A stretch of 64,000 bases of DNA. Source: Halorussus ruber. GTDB taxonomy: Archaea > Halobacteriota > Halobacteria > Halobacteriales > Haladaptataceae. Position 1 is the stretch's first letter. Each line of letters opens with the position of its first letter. The notes below the pieces were generated by a model that saw nothing but the letters and a program-made list of their open reading frames with translations, did not search any database and was not told the origin of the DNA. Shown one piece after another: positions 1 through 7,121 of the stretch. The position numbers were made by a program, and so were the translations under genes. The DNA is taken from the NCBI RefSeq assembly GCF_004765785.1, contig NZ_SBIT01000017.1:1-64000 (forward strand). The letters are read 5' to 3'.

Positions 1-50
1 CGTCCGCTCCCGCTGCCAACATTCAAGAGTCGCGGTGTCTAACGTCCTTT

Positions 51-97
51 TGAGCAGGTTTGCGGCTTGCATGGACACAACCGCTACAACCTGCTCA
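51..97. repeat. Imperfect hairpin at left edge of window
   Basis: Ten bases at 51-60 (TGAGCAGGTT) are the exact reverse complement of 88-97, and a second inner stem pairs GCGG at 62-65 with CCGC at 81-84. The AT-richer sequence 100-200 after it holds no convincing reading frame. It could be the end of a mobile element or of an RNA that begins left of the window; neither can be tested here. Confidence 0.4.
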
Positions 98-231
98 CTT
101 CTTAAACCGCGCTAACTAGACAGTGCCTCTTAACATATTGTTAGTTGGTTACAACGTGGCGGAGCTATAACGATTGCTAGAATCCGTACTGTGTTCAGTC
201 CGGTCGAAACGGAGGGTGTCTGTGAGGAGAA

Positions 232-412
232 GCTAGCTATTGCCGAAGCCTAGGGGTCTCCCGCACAGCACCGCAACCGCACCGCACCTCGTCCTCCCCA
301 CCCGCCTGCGGTCCTCACTTCGTTGCGGTCCTCGGCCCTCGCACGGATTGGCGGGGCCACGAGAGGCCCCACCAGCGCGCGCCGGACAGAAAACCGCGCC
401 AGCGCGCGCCGG
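232..412 (+). repeat. Dispersed structured repeat, copy 1
   Basis: Copy 1 of a four-member family (others at 4582-4743 minus, 11507-11673 plus, 45656-45866 plus). Shared blocks in order are GCTAGCTAT, CCGAAGCC, a block reading AGTCTCCCGCAC or close to it, runs of ACCGC, CCTCCCC, CCTCGCACG, a terminal hairpin, and CCAGCGCGCGCCG. In this copy the hairpin is GGGGCC/GGCCCC (353-358 with 365-370) around an ACGAGA loop, and the closing CCAGCGCGCG block occurs twice. No protein is credible here. It lies upstream of the first PilB gene. Confidence 0.7.
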
Positions 413-497
413 AACAGTCAACCAGAAGTCGCACCGGAGCAGTCGTTGAGTCAAGAACGCTATCGCCACTCGACCCAGTTCCACGCACTCGCTGACC

Positions 498-512
498 GGT
501 AATTTAAGTACC
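498..512 (+). promoter_or_regulatory. Putative TATA/BRE promoter of the pilB-like gene
   Basis: The string TAATTTAAGTA in an otherwise GC-rich stretch resembles a haloarchaeal TATA box. Transcription would begin near 533-540, leaving a leader of about 45 bases before the ATG at 583. Confidence 0.35.
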
Positions 513-582
513 CCCGACGTGATGTGGCGCGTAAACCGTCAGCGAGCGGCCACGCGTCCCGACCGCTCGCGCTCGACTCACC

Positions 583-2277
583 ATGTCCCAGTCTCCCCTC
601 TCCGAGTGGACCGACGACGTGCGGATTCGCATCCGCGAGTTCCAGCGGACGCTCCGGCGGACCGCCGAGGTCCTCCGCGGGTCGGCCATCGACGCCGAGG
701 AGTACGACCCGGCCGAACACGGCGCGCTGGTGTCGTTCTCCGGCCTCGACGGCTACGAGGAGATAGACCGCTACTGGGTCAACGCCCCCTTCGCGTTCGT
801 CGCCATCAACTACGACGACGTGGAGAACGAGTACCGGTATCACGTCGTGGAACCCGAACTGGACGACCTCGAAACCGAACTCCTCGAACGGCTCTTCTCG
901 GACATGCGCGACTCGCTCATCCACCGCCGGGAGGCCCGCGAGGCGGGCGACGACGAGGACGACGGCGGGAGTCGAGACGCCAAAAATCCCGACAAAGACC
1001 CCGAGACCGTGCTGAAAGAGGAACTGCGGGAACTCCTCTCGATGTACGGCGTCGAGGTGGACGAGGCGAGTTTCTATCGGCTCTTTTACTACCTCTTCCG
1101 CTCGTTCCGCGGGTTCGGCAAGTTGGACCCGCTAATGGCCGACCCTCACATCGAGGACATCTCCTGTGACGGCTACGACCTGCCACTCTTCGTCTACCAC
1201 GACGAGTACACCGACATCGAGACCAACGTCGTCTACGCACGGGAGGAACTCGACAACCTCGTCGTCCGCCTCGCCCAGCAGTCGGGCCGCCACGTCAGCA
1301 TCGGCGACCCCGTGGTCGAGACGACCCTGCCCGACGGCTCTCGCGCGGAACTTGCACTCGGCGAGGAGGTCACCCCCCGAGGCTCCGCGTTCACCATCCG
1401 GAAGTACGCCGACGAACCGTTCACCCCCATCGACCTCGTGGACTACGGCACCTTCTCGCTCGACCAGATGGCGTACCTCTGGCTCGCCATCGAGTCGAAC
1501 AAGTCGCTCATCTTCGCCGGGGGCACCGCCTCGGGGAAGACCACCTCGATGAACGCCATCTCGATGTTCATCCCGCCGCGCTCGAAGGTGCTGACAATCG
1601 AGGACACCCGCGAGTTGGCGCTCTACCACGACAACTGGCTCTCGTCGGTCACGCGAGAGCGCCGCGGCGAGGGTGCCGACATCACGATGTACGACCTGCT
1701 CCGGTCGGCCCTGCGCCACCGCCCGGAGTACATCGTGGTCGGCGAGGTCCGCGGCGAGGAGGCCATGACCCTCTTTCAGGCGATGAACACCGGCCACACC
1801 ACCTACTCGACGATGCACGCCGACTCGGTCCAGACCGTCATCAACCGCCTCGAAAACGAACCCATCAACGTCCCGCGGGCGATGATTCAGAGCCTCGACA
1901 TCCTCTCGGTCCAGACGCTGACCTACGTCGGCGACGAGCGCGTCCGCCGGAACCGCGTCCTCGCCGAAATCGAGGGCATCGACCAGCGGACCGGCGACTT
2001 GGACTACTCGACCACCTTCTCGTGGCAGGCCAACGAGGACACTTTCCGGCGCAACGACAGCAACGTCTTGGACGAGATTCAGGACGAGCGCGGGTGGTCC
2101 CGGGCCGAACTTCTCGAAGAACTCCGGAACCGAAAGCGCGTCCTCCAGTACCTCCGCGAGCGCGGCGTCTCCGACTATCGGCGGTTCACCGCGATGATAA
2201 ACGAGTACTACTCGCACCCGGACCGCGTGCTGGACACCCTGGACCTCGACAGCGAGGTCTCGACCGGGTTCGACTGA
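583..2277 (+). CDS. Type II/IV secretion system ATPase (PilB/GspE-like)
   Basis: This 564-residue cytoplasmic ATPase should power assembly of a type IV pilus-like machine. Walker A (GGTASGKTT) lies near residue 311, the Asp box (TIEDTREL) near 337, Walker B (VVGEVRGEE) near 383 and the His box (GHTTYSTMHAD) near 404. An N-terminal domain with a DRYWVN motif around residue 65 is shared with the much larger PilB at 26233. The ATG at 583 is preferred because the ORF is open to a downstream PilC-like platform gene 16 bases after its stop. No pilin gene lies in this pair, so it either works with pilins encoded elsewhere or has a specialised role. Family assignment is secure; the exact machine is unknown. 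Confidence 0.92.
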   Translation: MSQSPLSEWTDDVRIRIREFQRTLRRTAEVLRGSAIDAEEYDPAEHGALVSFSGLDGYEEIDRYWVNAPFAFVAINYDDVENEYRYHVVEPELDDLETELLERLFSDMRDSLIHRREAREAGDDEDDGGSRDAKNPDKDPETVLKEELRELLSMYGVEVDEASFYRLFYYLFRSFRGFGKLDPLMADPHIEDISCDGYDLPLFVYHDEYTDIETNVVYAREELDNLVVRLAQQSGRHVSIGDPVVETTLPDGSRAELALGEEVTPRGSAFTIRKYADEPFTPIDLVDYGTFSLDQMAYLWLAIESNKSLIFAGGTASGKTTSMNAISMFIPPRSKVLTIEDTRELALYHDNWLSSVTRERRGEGADITMYDLLRSALRHRPEYIVVGEVRGEEAMTLFQAMNTGHTTYSTMHADSVQTVINRLENEPINVPRAMIQSLDILSVQTLTYVGDERVRRNRVLAEIEGIDQRTGDLDYSTTFSWQANEDTFRRNDSNVLDEIQDERGWSRAELLEELRNRKRVLQYLRERGVSDYRRFTAMINEYYSHPDRVLDTLDLDSEVSTGFD

Positions 2278-2293
2278 TGACGGGGTGGTTGTA

Positions 2294-4480
2294 ATGCTCA
2301 GTTTTTTGCCGCTCGTGCTGGTGGTCGCCCTCCTCGCACCTGTCGCGGCGGCTCCCGTCTCCAAGCAGGCCAACCTACTCGTCACCCGAACCGCGCTGAC
2401 CGCGTTCGGCGGGTGGATAGAAGACCACGGCAGGCGACGCCGCCAGCGCCGAGAACTCTTGCAGGCGGTCCACGCCGAGGAGACCTACCGGATGTTCGCG
2501 GCCAAGACCCTGCTGTACGCCGGGCTGGCCGCGGTCGCCGGGAGCGTCCTCGGGGTCTACCTCGTCGCGGGCGTGCTGGCGATTCTCCGGATTTCGCCAG
2601 CGGCGATGCAAGCCACCCTGCCCTCGCAACTCCACTTTCTGGCAAGCCTGCTGGTGTTTCCGGACCTCTCGGCGGGCCAGTTGTTCGCGCTCCTGTTGAC
2701 CAGTAGCGCGACCCTCGGCGTGGCCTCGGGCGGTCTGACCTACTGGATTCGGTGGGAGAACCTGTCGTACCGGGCCAACGCCAGAGAGCGCAAGATAGAC
2801 GAGAGCATCGCCCGGACCGTCGCGTTCATCTACGCCCTCTCGCGGTCGGGAATGGCCTTCCCCGAAATCATGCGGACCCTCGCCCGCAATCGGGAGGTCT
2901 ACGGCGAGGCCGCCGAGGAGATTGCGGTCGTCGTCAAGGCGATGGACTACGCGGGCCTCGACATGCTGTCGGCCATCGAGCGACTCGCCGACCGGACCCC
3001 CAGCGAGAAGTTCGGCGAGTTCGCCGACAACCTCGCCAGCGTCCTCCAGAGCGGCCAGAGCATCTCGGCGTATCTCGAAAACCAGTACGAGCGCTACCAG
3101 GAGGACGCCGAGGCCCAGCAGGAGGCCTTCCTCGAACTGCTCGCCACCCTCGCGGAGGGGTACGTCTCGGTGTTCGTGGTCGCACCCCTGCTTTTCATCA
3201 CCATTCTGGTCATCATGGGCCTGATGGCGCTGGGCGACACCCTGCCGCTCCTCCGGGCGATGACCTACCTCGCCATCCCGCTGGCGAACGTCGGGTTCGT
3301 GGTCTACCTCGACAGCATCACCGAGTCGCTCCGGGCGGCCCGCGAGGACCGCGAGGTGGACCTCTCGGCGATAGCGCTGGCTGGCGTCCGGCGAACCGAC
3401 GACCCCGCGGCCGAGCGCACCGGCGTCCAGCGCCCGGACGAGATTCCGGTTCGGTCGGACGCGGCTCGCCCGGACGGGGGCGGTTCCGCGGGCGCTCACG
3501 CCCGCGGAACCGCGAGCGCGGGGTCGGGCGAGAGCGCGAGCGCAGGCGCGGTCAACTTCGAGCGGCTGGACGCCTTCGAGAACGTCCGGTGGCTCCGCGA
3601 GGCGATCGCCGACCCGATGCGGACGCTCCGCGAGAACCCCGTCGTGGTGCTGTACGCCACAGTGCCGCTCGGTCTCCTTTCGATTCTGTTCCGGTCGTGG
3701 CCCCACCTCGCCGCCGGGACGCTCTCGCTCCGGGTCGTGGACGACTTCGTAGTGCAGGCCGCGCTGGTCGTCGTCGGCACCTTCGCGGTCGTCCAGGAAC
3801 TCCACCGCAGGCGCATCGCCGCAATCGAGGCCGGGGTGCCGGACTTTCTGGACCGCCTCGCCAGCGTGAACGAGGCCGGGATGTCGGTGGTCGAGAGTCT
3901 GGGCAGAGTCACCGACAGCGACCTCGGGGCGCTCGATACCGAGGTCGAGAAGCTCTGGGCCGACATCCAGTGGGGTGTGGACGCCGAGACCGCGCTCTAC
4001 CGGTTCGAGGACCGCCTCGACACGCCGACAATCACCCGGACGGTCACGCTCATCGCCAACGCAATGGCCGCCAGCGGCGACATCGCGCGGGTCCTCCGCA
4101 TCGCTGCCGACGACGCTCAGGACACCCGGCGACTCAAGCAGAAGCGCCGCCAAGAGATGCTGACCTACCTCCTCATCATCTACCTCTCCTTTTTCGTCTT
4201 CCTCGTCATCGTCGGCGCGCTCAACAGCATCCTCATCCCGAACCTGCCGACCGGCGCGAGCGCCCCCTCGGGGAGTCCTGTCGGCGGCGGCCCGATTTCG
4301 GGCATTTCGAGCGTCAACGTCGAGGGCTACACCCTGCTCTTCTTCCACGCCTCGCTCGTGCAGGCGCTGTTCTCGGGCTTGCTGGCGGGGCAGATGGGCG
4401 AGGGGAGCGTCAAGAACGGCGCGAAGCACGCGACGGTGCTGCTGACCATCGCCTACGGCGTGTTTCTGTTCCTGCCATAG
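2294..4480 (+). CDS. Type IV pilus platform protein (PilC/TadC-like), double T2SF domain
   Basis: A polytopic membrane protein of 728 residues that would anchor the ATPase encoded just upstream. Two T2SF/TadC-type helical domains are visible, roughly at residues 165-350 and 505-720, each followed by hydrophobic segments (for example LLFITILVIMGLMAL and the LIIYLSFFVFLVIV stretch). A low-complexity Gly/Ala/Ser linker lies around residues 365-420. A GTG nine bases upstream (2285) is an alternative start; the ATG at 2294 opens directly into a membrane segment. The gene follows the ATPase by 16 bases, so the two are presumably one transcript. Confidence 0.88.
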   Translation: MLSFLPLVLVVALLAPVAAAPVSKQANLLVTRTALTAFGGWIEDHGRRRRQRRELLQAVHAEETYRMFAAKTLLYAGLAAVAGSVLGVYLVAGVLAILRISPAAMQATLPSQLHFLASLLVFPDLSAGQLFALLLTSSATLGVASGGLTYWIRWENLSYRANARERKIDESIARTVAFIYALSRSGMAFPEIMRTLARNREVYGEAAEEIAVVVKAMDYAGLDMLSAIERLADRTPSEKFGEFADNLASVLQSGQSISAYLENQYERYQEDAEAQQEAFLELLATLAEGYVSVFVVAPLLFITILVIMGLMALGDTLPLLRAMTYLAIPLANVGFVVYLDSITESLRAAREDREVDLSAIALAGVRRTDDPAAERTGVQRPDEIPVRSDAARPDGGGSAGAHARGTASAGSGESASAGAVNFERLDAFENVRWLREAIADPMRTLRENPVVVLYATVPLGLLSILFRSWPHLAAGTLSLRVVDDFVVQAALVVVGTFAVVQELHRRRIAAIEAGVPDFLDRLASVNEAGMSVVESLGRVTDSDLGALDTEVEKLWADIQWGVDAETALYRFEDRLDTPTITRTVTLIANAMAASGDIARVLRIAADDAQDTRRLKQKRRQEMLTYLLIIYLSFFVFLVIVGALNSILIPNLPTGASAPSGSPVGGGPISGISSVNVEGYTLLFFHASLVQALFSGLLAGQMGEGSVKNGAKHATVLLTIAYGVFLFLP

Positions 4481-4581
4481 TCGGGCCTTAGAATTGTATA
4501 AATTGCTTTAGAAAGTTAGAAGAGTTGTTTAGAGAAGATATTTAATTCTTTAAGGCGTATTTTGATTTCCGACACGGCGGT
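4481..4581. other. AT-rich intergenic stretch after pilC-like gene
   Basis: A stretch of unusually low GC for this window follows the PilC-like stop codon. It contains TATA-like strings (TGTATAAAT near 4496 and GATATTTAATT near 4538) but no reading frame. It may hold the terminator of the pilB-pilC transcript. Confidence 0.4.
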
Positions 4582-4743
4582 CGGCGCGCGCTGGCGCGAC
4601 CTCGTGTCGCGCCATCGGCGTGCGAGGGCCGAGTAGCGCAGGAGCGTAGCGACGAGCAACGCAGGCGGTTGGGGAGGTGTGAGGTCCGCGGTCGCGGTGG
4701 CGGGGCGGTGCGGTAGACTCCTCGGCTTCGGCGATAGCTAGCT
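4582..4743 (-). repeat. Dispersed structured repeat, copy 2 (minus strand)
   Basis: Read on the minus strand this copy begins with GCTAGCTAT and CCGAAGCC and ends with CCAGCGCGCGCCG, in the same block order as the other three copies. Its terminal hairpin is GGCGCGAC paired with GTCGCGCC (4593-4600 with 4606-4613) around ACGAG. It is inverted relative to copy 1 and lies on the other side of the pilB-pilC pair. Confidence 0.7.
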
Positions 4744-4879
4744 CCCTACACCAAACAGCTCTATTCCGTGCTGGCCGGGAAATCAACTTTCCAACGAATC
4801 ACGAACTCCCACGCCGATCCAGAAGGCCGACGCATCTACCATCGGAGTCGTTTTCACGCCCCGTACCCCACCCAGACGC

Positions 4880-5632
4880 ATGGACGGGGCGGACGAAGCC
4901 GAGAAAAACGACGACGCGAGCGACGAAGCCACACCCCCAGAGCGAAGCGACGTTCAGGCGACCTACGACTACATCGCCGACCACTTCGCCAAGACCCGCG
5001 AGTACGCGTGGCCCGAGGTCGAGGAGTTCGTTGCGGACCACTCCAACGCCGAAACCGTCCCGGTCGCGCTCGACCTCGGCTGTGGCAACGGTCGCCACGC
5101 CGAACTGCTGGCAGACCACGCCGACCGGGTGGTCGCGGCGGACGTGAGTCGGGGTCTCCTCGACACCGCCCGCGAGCGGGCCGCCGAGCGAGGCTTCGAC
5201 CTAGACCTCGTGCAGGCCGACGCCGCCCGCCTCCCGCTTTGGGACGCGACGGTGGACCTCGCGGTCTACGTCGCCACGCTCCACCACCTGCCGACCCGCG
5301 AGGCCCGCGTCGAGAGCCTGAACGAACTCGCCCGCCTCCTCACGACCGAGGGCCGAGCGCTGGTCAGCGCGTGGAGTACCGCCCACGACCGATTCGACAG
5401 CGAGGCGCGGAGCGCCTCGGAAAATCGAGCGGGCGAAGCCCGCGACGGCGAGGAGGGATTCGATACGGAGGTCGATTGGACGCTCCCCGGCGGCGAGCGC
5501 GTCGAGCGGTTCTACCACATCTACTCGCCCGCGGAGTTCGAGGCCGACGTGGCCGAGAGCGACCTCGAACTGGTCGAGTTCGAGATTTCGAGCGGGAACT
5601 GCTACGGGACCGTTCGCGGGACGAAACAGTAA
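4880..5632 (+). CDS. Class I SAM-dependent methyltransferase (Trm9/ALKBH8-like)
   Basis: A 250-residue protein with a Rossmann methyltransferase fold. SAM-binding motif I (LDLGCGNGRH) is at about residues 63-73, the acidic loop DVSRG follows, then motif ADAARLP and the motif-IV region with LHHL near residue 135. The spacing and the LHHLPT signature resemble the Trm9/ALKBH8 family that modifies wobble uridines in tRNA, so a tRNA substrate is a reasonable inference; it lies 108 bases upstream of a tRNA gene. An acidic, polar insert around residues 175-195 is typical of haloarchaeal proteins. The ATG at 4880 gives an acidic N terminus before the conserved domain. Confidence 0.8.
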   Translation: MDGADEAEKNDDASDEATPPERSDVQATYDYIADHFAKTREYAWPEVEEFVADHSNAETVPVALDLGCGNGRHAELLADHADRVVAADVSRGLLDTARERAAERGFDLDLVQADAARLPLWDATVDLAVYVATLHHLPTREARVESLNELARLLTTEGRALVSAWSTAHDRFDSEARSASENRAGEARDGEEGFDTEVDWTLPGGERVERFYHIYSPAEFEADVAESDLELVEFEISSGNCYGTVRGTKQ

Positions 5633-5672
5633 GGCCCTTAATGCCGGACGGCAAAGGAGGAAATGTAGCTGC

Positions 5673-5740
5673 GCGCCGGTGGTGAGCAAATCCGTAGGAT
5701 TTGCGAGCCTCGGCGCATAAGCGAACGAAGTGAGCGCAAT
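5673..5740 (+). repeat. Copy of tRNA-Gly 5' end with hairpin
   Basis: Eleven bases at 5673-5683 (GCGCCGGTGGT) repeat the first eleven bases of the tRNA-Gly gene at 5741. They are followed by a CAAATCC/GGATTTG hairpin (about 5686-5702). A TATA-like GCGCATAAGCG near 5713 sits at the right distance to be the tRNA promoter. Confidence 0.5.
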
Positions 5741-5811
5741 GCGCCGGTGGTCTAGTGGTATGACTATGGCCTTCCAAGCCATCGACCCGGGTTCAAGTCC
5801 CGGCCGGCGCA
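5741..5811 (+). tRNA. tRNA-Gly(TCC)
   Basis: The 71-base cloverleaf has a perfect acceptor stem, GCGCCGG with CCGGCGC, and discriminator A. The anticodon loop CTTCCAA gives anticodon TCC, and the T-arm is CGGGTTCAAGTCCCG. The 3' CCA is not encoded. The 3' end and the following sequence are repeated 215 bases downstream. Confidence 0.95.
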
Positions 5812-6066
5812 CTTTTTCGGCGAACTACCCGGCGAGCAGCTCGTCTGCTCGCCACTCGTGAGCCGTAAAATCGACTTCGAGGGACTTGCGCCCTGCCAGT
5901 CGCATGCTCGCGGAACCGAGCGAAGCGAGGTGAGCAAGAACGTCTGGCTCTGGTTCAAGTTCCGAAAGACGCTTCGCGTCTTTCGGCGCTCGCGGACCAT
6001 CGGTCCGCTCGCTCCCGGCCGGCGCACTTTTTCGGCGAACTACTCGGCGAGCGGCTCGTCTGCTCT
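5798..6066 (+). repeat. Direct repeat of tRNA-Gly 3' end and flank
   Basis: The 31 bases from 5798 (end of the T-arm, acceptor 3' half and the CTTTTTCGGCGAACTAC flank) recur exactly at 6013-6043, and similarity continues to about 5851 and 6066 with two mismatches. The first unit contains a 9-base hairpin GGCGAGCAG/CTGCTCGCC. The roughly 160 bases between hold a degraded inverted T-arm (GGGACTTG near 5881) and no gene. This covers the whole gap between tRNA-Gly and the next gene. Confidence 0.75.
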
Positions 6067-6113
6067 ACTGCCGCGAGCGAATCGCTTAATTCCGAGCGCT
6101 ATCTACGTCGGAT

Positions 6114-6284
6114 ATGGTCCTCCTCCAGATGTTCGGCGGTAACCCGTTCGGCGAGTTGATTCTGGGATTCCTCGTGTCCTTCCTCGTCGTCGCGTTCGGT
6201 TCCTACGTCGGCGTCCTCATGGCGCTCCAGTCGTTCTTCGAGGAGTCGTCGTGGCGAGAGGTCGTCGAGAACCAGAGTGACTGA
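6114..6284 (+). CDS. Small single-span membrane protein, 56 residues
   Basis: A short ORF with ATG at 6114 and TGA at 6282 encodes 56 residues. Residues 15-40 form one hydrophobic helix (segments LILGFLVSFLVVAFG and YVGVLMAL), followed by a charged tail ending NQSD. Codon use has the G/C third positions of neighbouring genes, which argues that it is real. The opposite-strand frame over the same bases is arginine-poor but lacks any recognisable domain. Function is unknown. Confidence 0.6.
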   Translation: MVLLQMFGGNPFGELILGFLVSFLVVAFGSYVGVLMALQSFFEESSWREVVENQSD

Positions 6285-6376
6285 AGGCGGTGGGACGACC
6301 CCGAACCGTGGCGGGAGACGACTCCTCGCCCGCCACAACCCTTACTCCCCGCACTACCGTGCTTCCCCTGTCCACC

Positions 6377-6925
6377 ATGTCCGACAATCCCGAGAAACAG
6401 ACGAGCGACGAAGTGGACCAGAAACAACTCGACCTCGCCCGGCAGGCGGGCGACGCCTACCGAGAGGCCCTCGACTACATGGCGAACGAGGTCGCCCACA
6501 CCGGCGGTAAGCGGGAAGTCGGCGATTACGTGGTCGGCTTCGCCCAAGAAGAGGCCGAGGGGATGTATCTCCTGCAAGGCGAAGGCCGGTTCGAGTGGGT
6601 CGAACCCGACGACGAGAACTGCCACCTCGAAGTCGCGGTTTGCGACGCCGCGGACGGCCGGTTCGTGCCCGAATGCACCGTCATCGCCACGCTGACCCGC
6701 GAGGACGGCAAACAGGTCGGCCCGACGCGGCTCCCCCTCCTCTGGCACCCCGGTCTCTACCACTACGGGAAGAACCTCGAAGTCCCCGCCGACGGCACTT
6801 ACACCATCGACGTTCGGGTCGAGCCGCCGACGTTCGAGCGTCACGACGAGCAGAACGGCGACCGGTACGGCGAGTCAGTCGCGGTCACGTTCGAGGACGT
6901 GGACGTCGAGACCGGGCAGGACTAA
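6377..6925 (+). CDS. P19/Tp34-family iron-related domain protein
   Basis: An acidic soluble protein of 182 residues. The C-terminal half carries the pattern LLWHPGLYHYGKN followed by a beta-strand ending in PPTFERHDE, which resembles the periplasmic P19/Tp34 metal-binding fold linked to ferrous iron uptake. No signal peptide or lipobox is visible at the ATG at 6377, so as annotated it would be cytoplasmic, unlike bacterial P19. No iron transporter gene is adjacent. The family match is moderately secure and an iron role is inference. Confidence 0.6.
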   Translation: MSDNPEKQTSDEVDQKQLDLARQAGDAYREALDYMANEVAHTGGKREVGDYVVGFAQEEAEGMYLLQGEGRFEWVEPDDENCHLEVAVCDAADGRFVPECTVIATLTREDGKQVGPTRLPLLWHPGLYHYGKNLEVPADGTYTIDVRVEPPTFERHDEQNGDRYGESVAVTFEDVDVETGQD

Positions 6926-6996
6926 CTCGGACGACATATCCGACCGACATATCGGCTATCCGACTCGGGCCGTACCCTTTTTCCGCTCTAGCGCCC

Positions 6997-7004
6997 TATT
7001 TATA
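6997..7004 (+). promoter_or_regulatory. TATA box of the PAS/GAF regulator gene
   Basis: TATTTATA stands in GC-rich sequence just after a T-run (CCCTTTTTCC near 6977) that may end the previous transcript. Transcription would start near 7025, giving a leader of about 97 bases. That leader contains a 13-codon ORF (ATG at 7088) overlapping the start of the regulator at 7122. Confidence 0.45.
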
Positions 7005-7121
7005 GACGTACCTACTGCTCGGTCAAAAAGTGACACCGTGGTTCGGTTGCGACGACCGCTCCACCTCCGAATACCGCCACACGAGCGATGAACGTGAACG
7101 TGATTCAGGACCTACGCAACG

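Noticed and set aside
5798-6066. Integrated virus or plasmid between the tRNA-Gly repeats.
   Set aside because: The 215-base interval has no integrase or replication gene; only a remnant or mini-element is possible.
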